Below, piece by piece: positions 23,415-30,947 of a stretch of 31,046 nt of DNA. A program made the translations under genes and the position numbers. The notes beneath the pieces are model-generated. The model was not told the origin of the DNA and searched no databases. It saw nothing but the letters and a program-made list of their open reading frames with translations. The stretch's first letter is position 1; the number at the start of each line of letters is the position of its first letter. This stretch comes from DATCDR01 sp036510575. Its GTDB lineage: Bacteria > Actinomycetota > Acidimicrobiia > Acidimicrobiales > Bog-793. The stretch lies in contig DATCDR010000240.1 of the NCBI GenBank assembly GCA_036510575.1, forward strand, positions 1 to 31,046, in the 5' to 3' direction.

Positions 23415-23916
23415 TTGGAACGCGACGGTCGGCCCCAATCTCGCAGCCAACCCGCAGCGTTACTCGCCGGAGGCAAAATCACCGTTCGTCGAACCAAGTG
23501 GCGCGATCGGGACCACTACACCCACACCGCCGCGGTGCTCGGTGAAGACTCATCTGGCCTCTGGCTCGGGATTCGCCGAGGCGACTGGTGGCGCCGCGAT
23601 GGTCAACCCGTCCAGGCCGCGCCAACCGACATCGTCGAGCTCATCCCGAACGAGATCGGCTGGGTGGCGGAGTGGTACGAGGAGCTCGGCGACGGACCCG
23701 AGATCGAGCTTTACTGCGACGTAGTCGGACCGTCGCTCTGGGATGGCACCGTCGCTCTGGGATGGCACCGTCGTCACATCAGTCGATCTCGATCTCGACG
23801 TCATTCGGACGTTCTCGGGTGAGACGAAGCTTCTCGACGAAGACGAGTTCGAAGAGCATCAAATCGAGCTCGGCTATCCCGAGGTGCTCGTCGTTCAGGC
23901 TCGGGAAGTTGCGTAG
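23415..23916 (+). pseudogene. DUF402 domain protein broken by a 19-bp tandem duplication
   Basis: The frame from about 23480 reads TVRRTKWRDRDHYTHTAAVL, GLWLGIRRGDWWRRDGQPVQ, GWVAEWYEELGDGPEIELYC and DVVGPSLWDGTV, a DUF402 (FomD-like) domain. At 23731-23768 a 19-bp unit is present twice in tandem, and the reading frame turns to nonsense (ALGWHRRHISRSRSRRH). Removing one copy gives a perfect continuation: DGTVVTSVDLDLDVIRTFSG, then ETKLLDEDEFEEHQIELGYP, ending at the TAG 23914-23916. As written the product stops at 23822. The N-terminal start is unclear: TTG 23415 has no ribosome site, while a GGAGG at about 23470 precedes an ATC rather than ATG. DUF402 proteins include phosphate-ester hydrolases. 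Confidence 0.85.
23731..23768 (+). repeat. Perfect 19-bp tandem duplication
   Basis: Copies 23731-23749 and 23750-23768 are identical (unit begins CGTCGCTCTGG and ends GGCAC), and the next 5 bases repeat the unit's start. Because 19 is not a multiple of 3, it shifts the frame of the DUF402 gene. The unit encodes part of PSLWDGT. Confidence 0.95.
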
Positions 23917-24043
23917 CCTGATGCGACGGGTTAGCGATCGCGCGGCGCATTCGATGGCTCGCACCATCGTTGGATGGATGTCTGGAAGAGCCTTCGCCCG
24001 TAGCTGAGGCCCCACGGGATCGGCGCCGGGTGCTTATCCGAAT

Positions 24044-24059
24044 TAGGTTGGGACCCAAC
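24044..24059 (+). promoter_or_regulatory. -10 box (TAGGTT) with overlapping palindrome before the HAD gene
   Basis: TAGGTT (24044-24049) is 10 nt before the GTG at 24060, giving a leader of only a few bases. GTTGGGaCCCAAC (24047-24059) is a perfect palindrome with 6-bp arms that overlaps the -10 and reaches the start codon, a position suited to a repressor. Confidence 0.45.
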
Positions 24060-24668
24060 GTGCGCGACTTCGACTACGTCCTTTTCGACCTTGGTGGCGT
24101 CCTCATCCAAGTAGGTGGGGTGCGAGCCATGGGCGATCTCGCCGGCATCAACGACGATCGAGAGGTCTGGCGACGATGGCTCACGTGTCGCTGGGTGCGT
24201 GAGTTCGAACGGGGGCGCTGCAGTGTCGCCGAGTTCGCGGATGGTGTCGTCGCGGACTGGGGCCTCTCAATCGGTGCCGAGGACTTTGCAGAGGAGTTCC
24301 GGCTTTGGACGGGCGGCCTTCTCGATGGTGCTCGAGAACTTGTCGAGTCAACGCGCAACCACGTTCGAACCGGCTGTCTCAGCAACTCGAACGCGCTCCA
24401 ATGGCCCGAGTACGTTCGAAGCGGAATCGTCGATCACCTCGACCTGGTGTTCCTCTCGCATGAACTAAATCTGATCAAGCCCGACCGGGAGATCTTCGAT
24501 CACGTCCTCGACGTGACCGGAAGTCCGCCAGATCGACTGCTCTTCTTGGATGACAACGAACTGAACGTCGTCGCCGCAAGGGCGGTCGGAATCAACGCTG
24601 TCGAGGTTCGAGGCGTAGATCAAGCACGAGATGCCCTCCTCGAGCTCGGAGTGCTGCCAGCACCGTAA
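24060..24668 (+). CDS. HAD-superfamily hydrolase (subfamily IA)
   Basis: A 202-residue haloacid-dehalogenase-type phosphatase. Motif I is DYVLFDLGGVL with the nucleophile D10 (in this IA subgroup the second Asp is replaced by Gly), motif II TGCLSNSNALQW (Ser109), motif III Lys140 in NLIKPDREIFDHVL, and motif IV LLFLDDNELNVVAARAVG (D164, D165). This is the YihX/epoxide-hydrolase-N-terminal type that dephosphorylates sugar phosphates or nucleotides. The GTG at 24060 is favoured because the family begins right at this strand and a -10 box precedes it; the frame is open upstream to 23970 without sense. Confidence 0.88.
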   Translation: MRDFDYVLFDLGGVLIQVGGVRAMGDLAGINDDREVWRRWLTCRWVREFERGRCSVAEFADGVVADWGLSIGAEDFAEEFRLWTGGLLDGARELVESTRNHVRTGCLSNSNALQWPEYVRSGIVDHLDLVFLSHELNLIKPDREIFDHVLDVTGSPPDRLLFLDDNELNVVAARAVGINAVEVRGVDQARDALLELGVLPAP

Positions 24669-25035
24669 TGACTCTGACCGAGCGCTCCCTAGCCCCACTC
24701 CGATGCCAGGAGAAAGGCTGCGATCCGATCGTCACCAAACCTTCGAGACGACTCCTTGCCGCCGATCGGTCTTCGGACCGGAGCCGTGACGTGGCCCCGA
24801 GCACAGACGATGACCCACCAACGACGACGAGCCACATCCCGTTAAAGATGGCCCTGGCACTTACGAACCGCCCAAGTGGGACGGGGAACGATCCTGGTTT
24901 CGAACGGTAACGATTCGACAGAACCTCACTACGCCGACTTCGCCGCAAGGAAGTGCAGCGTCGACGTGTCCAGGGAGGCTTGTCGGGTAAACCCATCCGA
25001 CGGCAGGTGGCGGGGGCCGCCTAACTCACGTGCGG
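24669..25035. other. Intergenic region, 367 bp
   Basis: No gene is evident in any frame. A short hairpin GGCGG...CCGCC lies near 25008-25021, just behind the stop of the minus-strand gene at 25036, and may act as a weak terminator. CGGTC...GACCG near 24768-24780 is another small inverted repeat. No RNA gene was recognised. Confidence 0.4.
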
Positions 25036-25308
25036 CTACGGGACCACGTAGTCGACCATTTCGACGAACTGGGGTGGGCCAAGCTCAGCATTCGCTTCCG
25101 CGACGATCGGCATCAGCACCGGCGCCATGGCCTCAAACTTCTCCTGGCTCTCCCAGACGTCGAAGACAGCAAGACCCTCGCCCTCGCGAAAGCAGCTGTG
25201 CATGATCAGGCCATCGGGCTCCCCGCCGCTTGTAGTCATCAACTTCTCGTTGATGGCGTGATACTGCTCGTCCGTCATTGACGTCGCATGGATGTAGACA
25301 CCGATCAC
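25036..25308 (-). CDS. Small conserved protein, ABM-like fold (90 aa)
   Basis: A 90-residue protein: VIGVYIHATSMTDEQYHAIN, then PDGLIMHSCFREGEGLAVFD, VWESQEKFEAMAPVLMPIVA and PQFVEMVDYVV. The pattern of two strand-helix units with 'FDVWES...F' is typical of dimeric ferredoxin-like (antibiotic biosynthesis monooxygenase-like) small proteins, which often bind or oxidise small aromatic compounds; the specific function is unknown. The start is taken at GTG 25308, which has GGGAGG 6 nt upstream; a GTG two codons earlier sits right on the ribosome site. Alone on its strand. Confidence 0.8.
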   Translation of the reverse strand: MIGVYIHATSMTDEQYHAINEKLMTTSGGEPDGLIMHSCFREGEGLAVFDVWESQEKFEAMAPVLMPIVAEANAELGPPQFVEMVDYVVP

Positions 25309-25559
25309 GGTCACCCTCCCTCACTAGAACCTTCGGCGATTCTCACATGGCCGACCTCGGCAATCCAGCGCGACGAGGCGCACCATCCGCGATCGACAAG
25401 TAAGCACGAAAGGCCAGGGACAACGACGTTGAGAACATTCGCGGAGGCGCTCGCCTAACCCGATCGCTGAGCCGGGTCGTGCTCGCGAGGGATACCAGCC
25501 CAAGGGTCCGTCGCGCCGCAATCCGGGCATGGATGAAGCCGCCAAGCTCCGACTAAAGG

Positions 25560-26078
25560 GTGTCGTCTCGAGAGCGTGCTGGTCCCGGAGTCGATCAAGG
25601 CGGATCTTGGCGAGGTAGGCTCGACAGGTGCGAGCTCCAAGACGCTACGTTGATCGTTTTCGTCATCGATTGCGACACGCTCGGACAACAAAGAACGCGG
25701 ATCGTCCCAGCAGCAGCGATCAACCGTCTCACGTGGGTCTCCTACCCTAAATCGGGTCAGCTTGGAACCGATCTGAATCGCGGCTTTCTAGCTGCACGCT
25801 TGAAGACGAGTGGAATTCAGCCAGTCCGTCAGATCGCGATCAACGACGTCTGGACGGCACTTCGATTTGCTCAGGCTTATCCGATCCCGCCACGCGCGTC
25901 GCGATGCGTCGAAGGTACCTGTCGCACAGCCTGGTCGACGGCGTTGGGGGCGCGCGCGAGCAAGCGCGACAGTGTCCCTGTCGTTTCTCCGGTGAGAACA
26001 CCTGGTCGCTCTCCCTTACGACACCGGTCTGGTTCACAGCCTGACTACTCTGACAAGGCACCTACGAAGGAGAGTTGA
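25560..26078 (+). CDS. Doubtful hypothetical ORF
   Basis: An open frame of 172 codons whose middle (about 25620-25890) looks protein-like: ATLIVFVIDCDTLGQQRTRI, LTWVSYPKSGQLGTDLNRGF, RQIAINDVWTALRFAQ. The beginning and the last 50 codons (SPVRTPGRSPLRHRSGSQ) look like noncoding frame, and there is no ribosome site or family match. It could be a decayed gene with frame changes at both ends. The stop directly precedes the next ATG but that gene has its own promoter and ribosome site inside this ORF. The adjoining stretch 25309-25559 holds nothing I can name; a minus-strand piece HPCPDCGATDPW near 25500 is isolated. Confidence 0.25.
   Translation: MSSRERAGPGVDQGGSWRGRLDRCELQDATLIVFVIDCDTLGQQRTRIVPAAAINRLTWVSYPKSGQLGTDLNRGFLAARLKTSGIQPVRQIAINDVWTALRFAQAYPIPPRASRCVEGTCRTAWSTALGARASKRDSVPVVSPVRTPGRSPLRHRSGSQPDYSDKAPTKES
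26046..26051 (+). promoter_or_regulatory. Possible -10 box (TACTCT)
   Basis: TACTCT lies 27 nt before the ATG at 26079 and would produce a short leader carrying the AAGGAGA ribosome site. No clear -35. Confidence 0.35.
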
Positions 26079-26837
26079 ATGCGGCCCCGATTGATAGCTA
26101 CTGGCTTGGCCGCCTTGACGATCCCGATAGCCATCTTCTGCTGCCCGGTAGCGGGCGCATCTGGAGCTGAGCACGCCGATGCTGCGTCAGATGGCGTGCT
26201 GGCCAGGCAGATCAATGTCACCTCGAACGACCTGCCACCCGCGATCGCCTGGACGAGTTCGTCGCAGACACCGAACACTGCCGCCCAGACCAAGCAGGCC
26301 GAGGTAGCTGTGACTTGTATTCAGCGGACGGGCGGAGTCGCTCAGAACGTCAGTCCCGATCCATTCGGCACCTCCGAAAGGATCGGGCGGCCCGTCGTCA
26401 GCGACGTTGAATCCCCGCTCTTCGCGAAACAGGTCTCCACCATCGGGCTACCTACCGTCAGCTCCGACGTCACCTTCATGAGGACCGCGGCACAAGCTTC
26501 GACGGACCTCGCGGCCTTCGCCACGAGTGGCGGCCTCGGCTGTATATCGGCATTGATCGGAACCCTGACTGCCGCAGCTGTTGGACACCAAATCGGATTA
26601 ACCGACTCATTCATCACCATCCCGCGGCATGGATCGGGCACCGGTGGCGTCGGCGTGCGCTTTGCCATCACCAATGCCGGCGTAGCCGGGACGCTCTACG
26701 ACGACGCGTTTTTCTATGCCGAGGGGGCAGCCGAGGTGAGTCTCTCCTACGTGAATCTCGACTCGCACGTCGAATCGGCCTGGGAAACTTCGGTAGCCGC
26801 GAAAGTCATGGCGCGCGCGCAACGTCTCCTTGGCTAG
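26079..26837 (+). CDS. Secreted protein of unknown function
   Basis: A 252-residue protein with a strong AAGGAGA ribosome site 5 nt before the ATG and a Sec signal peptide (MRPRLIATGLAALTIPIAIF, cleavage near the Ala-rich GASGA, about 25-30). The double Cys at 21-22 lies inside the hydrophobic core and is not a convincing lipobox. The mature part has SSDVTFMRTAAQASTDLAAF, LGCISALIGTLTAAAVG, GVRFAITNAGVAGTLYDDAF and FYAEGAAEVSLSYVNLDSHV. The two mature cysteines (in VTCIQ and GCISA) could form a disulphide. The order and the VSLSY...A...KVMARAQ ending resemble the sensor-like extracellular domains of mycobacterial PknH-type proteins, but this is weak. Confidence 0.75.
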   Translation: MRPRLIATGLAALTIPIAIFCCPVAGASGAEHADAASDGVLARQINVTSNDLPPAIAWTSSSQTPNTAAQTKQAEVAVTCIQRTGGVAQNVSPDPFGTSERIGRPVVSDVESPLFAKQVSTIGLPTVSSDVTFMRTAAQASTDLAAFATSGGLGCISALIGTLTAAAVGHQIGLTDSFITIPRHGSGTGGVGVRFAITNAGVAGTLYDDAFFYAEGAAEVSLSYVNLDSHVESAWETSVAAKVMARAQRLLG

Positions 26838-26986
26838 ATCGTGACTTCCTTCGAACGTCAGCATCGTGTGCGCGACTACGGACTCGACCTCGGCGACACT
26901 CTTCATCAGCGGTTCGCCGCACCTGAACGCCGCGACCAGCGAACGTCACCTGCACTATTTCCCGCAGCATTAGCGACAAATACCAT

Positions 26987-27025
26987 GGCTGCAACTAGTT
27001 CATTTGTACTAGTATGAACGCAGCC
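26987..27025 (+). terminator. Probable terminator hairpin followed by a T-rich run
   Basis: GGCTGC (26987-26992) and GTTCAT (26998-27003) pair with ATGAAC (27014-27019) and GCAGCC (27020-27025), leaving a 5-nt bulge on one side and a 10-nt loop. The next bases are TATTTGATTTTT. It lies 150 bp behind the secreted-protein gene. Confidence 0.5.
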
Positions 27026-27030
27026 TATTT

Positions 27031-27060
27031 GATTTTTGGTGATGGATTATCACCCAAATC
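27031..27060. repeat. Imperfect palindrome upstream of the GGDEF-EAL gene
   Basis: GATTTTTGGTGAT and ATCACCCAAATC form a long inverted repeat around a 5-nt centre (GGATT), with one extra base on the left arm and one mismatch. It may be a regulator site or a second hairpin of the termination region. Confidence 0.5.
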
Positions 27061-27192
27061 GGTTGATTAACGCAGTCGTTCGTTAGCGTGGTTAGCAACC
27101 TACTGACTCCTGCATAACGCGTTCCCGTGTGCTGAAACTCAGTCGTGTCGGAGACAGTCGTGACTGAATACGCCGCCAAGGGCAATGTTTAG

Positions 27193-27372
27193 ATGATTTC
27201 TTCGATTACGCAAGTGGGCCCGAACGTGACATTCGGTCGCCGGTACCTCAGTACCTATCCGTCTGCATTCACGGCTTCTGTCGAAATGGTTCAAGCAAAT
27301 AATGCTGCATTGCGTGTAGGGGAAATCAATGTCATGAACGTCCCTTCGCTCAACAAAAGCGATCAAGAATGA
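27193..27372 (+). CDS. Possible 59-aa ORF coupled to the GGDEF-EAL gene
   Basis: ATG 27193 opens a 59-codon frame (ISSITQVGPNVTFGRRYLST, ASVEMVQANNAALRVG, NVMNVPSLNKSDQE) whose TGA overlaps the ATG of the large c-di-GMP gene as ATGA (27369-27372). That overlap is the classic arrangement for coupled translation, and the downstream gene has no ribosome site of its own. A weak AAGGG stands about 11 nt before 27193. Against it: codon third positions are only about half G/C, lower than neighbouring genes, a stop lies just before the ATG, and no family is recognised. It could be a real small regulator or a chance open leader. Confidence 0.35.
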   Translation: MISSITQVGPNVTFGRRYLSTYPSAFTASVEMVQANNAALRVGEINVMNVPSLNKSDQE

Positions 27373-30300
27373 GCCTCTCTGAATCTCCTCTCAGAAGCAC
27401 CTATCTCCTGGCGTCGGCTGAGGAGCCCGCGACCGATGCGCCGGCTCCAGCTGAAGACGAGGAGTCGACGTCGGTGACCCGCCAGGCGAGCAAAGTTGCG
27501 TCGACGACCTCTCCGCGACCTCGACGACGATCAATTGCGCCGTGGGTGTATCTGGGCGCGAACGTGCCACTGGTAGTCGCCGTCTACCTTCTGCCACATC
27601 TCCACGTCTATCTGTGGGGCCTACTCGGCGTTGGGTCCGCTGGAGCCATCGTCGTTGGAGTGGTGCGTAACCAGCCATCACATCGAATGGCATGGGTCCT
27701 CCTCGTTTTCGGGGTCGGGACGTTCGCTGCAGGCGACATCACCTACGACATGTTGACCGAATTCCTGCACCAGTCGAACCCGTTTCCGTCCATCGCGGAC
27801 GCGTTCTACCTCGCCACCTATATCCTCCTTGCCGCAGGGTTAGTGATGATGGTCCGAGGCCGTCGACGCCGCGACGGCGACACGGGGCCACTCTTGGATG
27901 CACTGATAATCACCGCGGGACTCGGCGTGTTGTCGTGGGTCTATCTGATCGAGCCGTACGTACGCGCCGCGGACATGACGCTGTTTACCAAGGTGGTCTC
28001 GGTCGCCTACCCGTTCGGCGACATACTGCTGCTCTGCGTGGTCGTTCGCCTCGTTTTTGCTGACGGAGCTAAGAACACCTCGGTGCGCCTCCTTGTAACG
28101 GGCGTGCTTGGAGTCTTGGTCGCCGACTCCGCGTACGGCTGGATCCAACTACACGGATCCTGGAAGGTAGGCGGACCAACCGACCTCGGATGGATCTTGT
28201 TCTACGTGTGCTGGGGAGCAGCGGCACTGCATCCGACGATGCGTGACCTGACGGTAGAACAGCCTCGCCGAGCCCGACACTTGGCGCCGAGCACGCTCGT
28301 GCTGTTAAGCGTCACTGCACTGATCGCTCCCGCGCTGATCATCTGGCGCGATGCGCGCGGGGCTCCCGCCGATGCTGGCGTCCTAGCCGCCGCCTCGGTG
28401 TTGATCTTCACCCTGGTCATGCTTCGCCTCACCGGACTAGCACGAGCTCAGGCGCTGAACGCCAGCCGAGAGTTGGCATTGCGGAGCTTCTCAGAGCGTC
28501 TTGTCGCTGCCACCGGGCGCACAGATGTGTGGAAAGCAGCCGTCGACGCAGTCGCCGCCCTCGGCGTCGCCGGGGTCGTCGGCCTAGTCGTTACCGACAT
28601 CACGTTGTCTGAGGAAGCGATCGTCGCCGCTACCTGGCTCGATGTCGTCGGCGCTCGCATCGACGTGGCGGTGGTCAAGGGAACGACCGATGAGCGCAGC
28701 GTCACGCTCGCAACCGGCGAGGCGATAGGAACTGCCTCGCCATCGACGACCTGGACCCAGCTCCAGGTGGCCGAGAGCAACTTCGACCGCGAGAAGTTCC
28801 TGCTCGCGCACAACGAGCCGCTCCCGCTTGGGCTCCGGTCGATTCTCGGCGCGATCGCAGCTCAACTGACGTTGGCGCTCGGCCGCGTCGAACTCGCGCG
28901 TGTTGTGCATGCTGAGCGAAACGAGCGACGGTTCCAATCCATGGTGCAGTACTCCTCCGACCTGATTACCCTCGTCGGCCCCGATCTCCGCATTGCCTAC
29001 CAGAGCCCCGCCCTCGAGTCCGTACTCGGTCGTTCGCCAGATGCGGTGACGGGCCACTTGTTGAGCGAGTTCATCCATCCCGACGATCTGTTGACCGTTC
29101 AGGCGCAATTCACCAAGGTGGTCACCGCGGGGCCACGTTCCAGCTCGACGTTCGAATACCGGATGGCACATCTCGACGGACAGTGGCGGACGATCGACAC
29201 CGTCATCAGCAACCTTCTCCAGGAGCGTTCCATCGGGGCGATCGTGCTGAACGGGCGCGACGTAAGCGACCGCCGCGTGCTCGAAGAAGAGCTCAATCAC
29301 CGAGCCTTCCACGACACACTTACCGGCCTGGCGAACCGAGCACTGTTTCTCGACCGGCTGACGCACGCCATGGCGAGGGCCGACCGGGGGCCGGATCCGG
29401 TTGCAGTGTTGTTCTTGGATCTCGATGACTTCAAGACGGTGAACGACAGCCTCGGCCATCCTGCGGGGGATCGCCTGCTCGTGGCCGTCGCCGCGCGGCT
29501 GCTCGCGGCCACGCGTCCCGGCGACACGGTGGCTCGCTTTGGCGGCGACGAGTTCGCCGTGTTGGTCGAGTCGGGGACAATGCCCGAGGCGGCCCAGGTC
29601 GTCGCCAGCCGAATTACCGCCGGGCTCGCTCCGACACTGCGGGTTCAAGACAGTGACGTCGCGATGCGGGCCAGCATCGGCATCGCCATTGGAAAGCGAC
29701 CGCACGAGACGCCAGATGACCTCCTTCGCGACGCGGATCTCGCCATGTACCTCGCCAAGCACAATGGCAAAGGACGCTTCGAGATGTACCGGCCCGACAT
29801 GCACGTCGAGGCGGTACATCGCTTGGAAACGGCCGTCGGCGTGCGAGAGGGGCTGGAGGCGAATCAGTTCGAGGTCTACTACCAGCCGATAGTGGTGACG
29901 CATACGGGAGGACTGGCCGGCGTCGAAGCGCTCGTCCGCTGGAACCATCCGACCAAGGGCGTCCTCTTGCCGCTCGAGTTCGTGCCGACCGCAGAAGCAA
30001 CAGGGCTGATCATCCCGCTCGGCAAAAGGGTGCTGCGCGACGCCACACAGCAGGCGCAGGCGTGGCGACGAAGTGATCTGGTCGGAGACGACTTCTATGT
30101 CAGTGTCAACGTCTCGGTCCTGCAACTCCAAGACCCCGACTTCGTCGATGACGTCGCTCAGGCCCTCGAAGACTCCGGCCTTCCACCAGAGGCACTGGTG
30201 CTCGAGATAACAGAGAGCGCCCTCGTCCAGAACCTCGATCTGACACTGCCCCGCCTCAAGGCGCTCACCTACCTCGGCCTGCGGCTCGCGGTCGACGACT

Positions 30301-30632
30301 TCGGAACCGGCTACTCGTCGTTCAGTTATCTCGCCGACTTGCCCGTCAGCGTCGTAAAGATCGACAAGTCCTTCATCGACCGGGTGACGCCGGATCCAGA
30401 CGGTGCAGCGATCGTCCGAGGCGTGGTCGACCTCAGCCGGGCGCTCGGCCTGACCTGCATCGCCGAGGGCGTCGAGGGCGAAACTCAGCTCGCGGCACTC
30501 GACGATCTCGGCTGCGAGAGCGCGCAGGGCTATCTCTTCGCACGGCCCGCGTCGGGCGCTGACATTGCCGAGACCCTCACTCGGCTACGAGGCAACAAGC
30601 TCGACCGGGTCGTTTCAGCGACGCTGAGCTGA
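27369..30632 (+). CDS. Membrane PAS-GGDEF-EAL protein (c-di-GMP synthesis and breakdown)
   Basis: A 1087-residue bifunctional-type c-di-GMP enzyme. The N terminus (1-55) is disordered and Thr/Ala/Pro-rich. About nine hydrophobic helices span roughly 57-360, with GDITYDMLTEFLHQSNPFPS and SIADAFYLATYIL between them. A GAF-like stretch spans about 375-510. A PAS domain at about 520-645 reads FQSMVQYSSDLITLVGPDLR and ends GRDVSDRR. The GGDEF domain has an intact signature (FGGDEFAVL, GGDEF at 725-729) and an RxxD product-inhibition site five residues before it (RPGD). The EAL domain keeps E853-A-L, NVSVLQLQD, EITES, DDFGTGYSS (D976, D977), KIDKSFI and AEGVE, so both activities look preserved. It would sense a membrane or small-molecule signal. 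No ribosome site precedes ATG 27369; translation may be coupled to the upstream short ORF. Confidence 0.93.
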   Translation: MSLSESPLRSTYLLASAEEPATDAPAPAEDEESTSVTRQASKVASTTSPRPRRRSIAPWVYLGANVPLVVAVYLLPHLHVYLWGLLGVGSAGAIVVGVVRNQPSHRMAWVLLVFGVGTFAAGDITYDMLTEFLHQSNPFPSIADAFYLATYILLAAGLVMMVRGRRRRDGDTGPLLDALIITAGLGVLSWVYLIEPYVRAADMTLFTKVVSVAYPFGDILLLCVVVRLVFADGAKNTSVRLLVTGVLGVLVADSAYGWIQLHGSWKVGGPTDLGWILFYVCWGAAALHPTMRDLTVEQPRRARHLAPSTLVLLSVTALIAPALIIWRDARGAPADAGVLAAASVLIFTLVMLRLTGLARAQALNASRELALRSFSERLVAATGRTDVWKAAVDAVAALGVAGVVGLVVTDITLSEEAIVAATWLDVVGARIDVAVVKGTTDERSVTLATGEAIGTASPSTTWTQLQVAESNFDREKFLLAHNEPLPLGLRSILGAIAAQLTLALGRVELARVVHAERNERRFQSMVQYSSDLITLVGPDLRIAYQSPALESVLGRSPDAVTGHLLSEFIHPDDLLTVQAQFTKVVTAGPRSSSTFEYRMAHLDGQWRTIDTVISNLLQERSIGAIVLNGRDVSDRRVLEEELNHRAFHDTLTGLANRALFLDRLTHAMARADRGPDPVAVLFLDLDDFKTVNDSLGHPAGDRLLVAVAARLLAATRPGDTVARFGGDEFAVLVESGTMPEAAQVVASRITAGLAPTLRVQDSDVAMRASIGIAIGKRPHETPDDLLRDADLAMYLAKHNGKGRFEMYRPDMHVEAVHRLETAVGVREGLEANQFEVYYQPIVVTHTGGLAGVEALVRWNHPTKGVLLPLEFVPTAEATGLIIPLGKRVLRDATQQAQAWRRSDLVGDDFYVSVNVSVLQLQDPDFVDDVAQALEDSGLPPEALVLEITESALVQNLDLTLPRLKALTYLGLRLAVDDFGTGYSSFSYLADLPVSVVKIDKSFIDRVTPDPDGAAIVRGVVDLSRALGLTCIAEGVEGETQLAALDDLGCESAQGYLFARPASGADIAETLTRLRGNKLDRVVSATLS

Positions 30633-30642
30633 CGGACTCGGC

Positions 30643-30947
30643 TCAGCTCCTGCGCGCGACCTGCGGCTCCGGGCCTACCTCGCACTGCTGCATCGGCGTC
30701 CAGTGGTCGTGCACGTGGGCGCACACATGTTTCCCGACGAAGAAGCCGACGTGGGTCCTGAGCCGTAGGCCGTTCGTGGTGCAAAGACCGCGCAAGGTCT
30801 TGATCTCACTACCCGAGTCTGCATGCGCGTCTCGAAGTTCGGCCTGCGCACATCGAGCAGGACGCTCGCTCCACTGAAGTCGACAGACGCCGGCATTTCG
30901 AAGACGCTCGCCGCGAGCGAGGGAGATGCGGGGGTAAAATTAAACAT
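30643..30947 (-). pseudogene. Unknown gene split between two frames
   Basis: On the minus strand, about 30947-30825 reads MFNFTPASPSLAASVFEMPA followed by SVDFSGASVLLDVRRPNFET with the codon bias of this genome. From about 30800 to the stop at 30643 the sense is in another frame: EIKTLRGLCTTNGLRLRTHV, then GFFVGKHVCAHVHDHWTPMQ. The second part, with Cys and four His, looks like a metal-site region. The switch lies around 30800-30825. I do not recognise the family, and the two parts could in principle be two genes. It is convergent with the GGDEF-EAL gene (10 bp apart) and its ATG overlaps the ATG of the divergent gene at 30946. Confidence 0.5.
30935..30940 (+). promoter_or_regulatory. -10 box (TAAAAT) of a leaderless transcript
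   Basis: TAAAAT, a near-consensus -10, is followed by 5 nt and the ATG at 30946. No ribosome site. Confidence 0.6.

Larger units (their letters stand above)
26838..27192. other. Intergenic region, AT-richer, with hairpins
   Basis: The DNA from about 26970 to 27070 is clearly less GC-rich than the rest of the window. It contains a terminator-like hairpin at 26987-27025, the imperfect palindrome at 27031-27060, two ACTAGT sites at 26994-26999 and 27008-27013, and GGTTagcAACC near 27090-27100. No gene is visible. It probably holds the end of the upstream transcript and the promoter of the downstream c-di-GMP gene; I could not fix a -10 box. Confidence 0.5.

Noticed and set aside
24669..25035. 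RNA gene in the empty stretch
   Set aside because: No tRNA-like arms or conserved GTTCGANTC loop; only short inverted repeats.
28584..30131. 515-codon minus-strand frame inside the GGDEF-EAL gene
   Set aside because: Antisense of conserved GGDEF and EAL motifs; a typical long shadow frame in GC-rich DNA.
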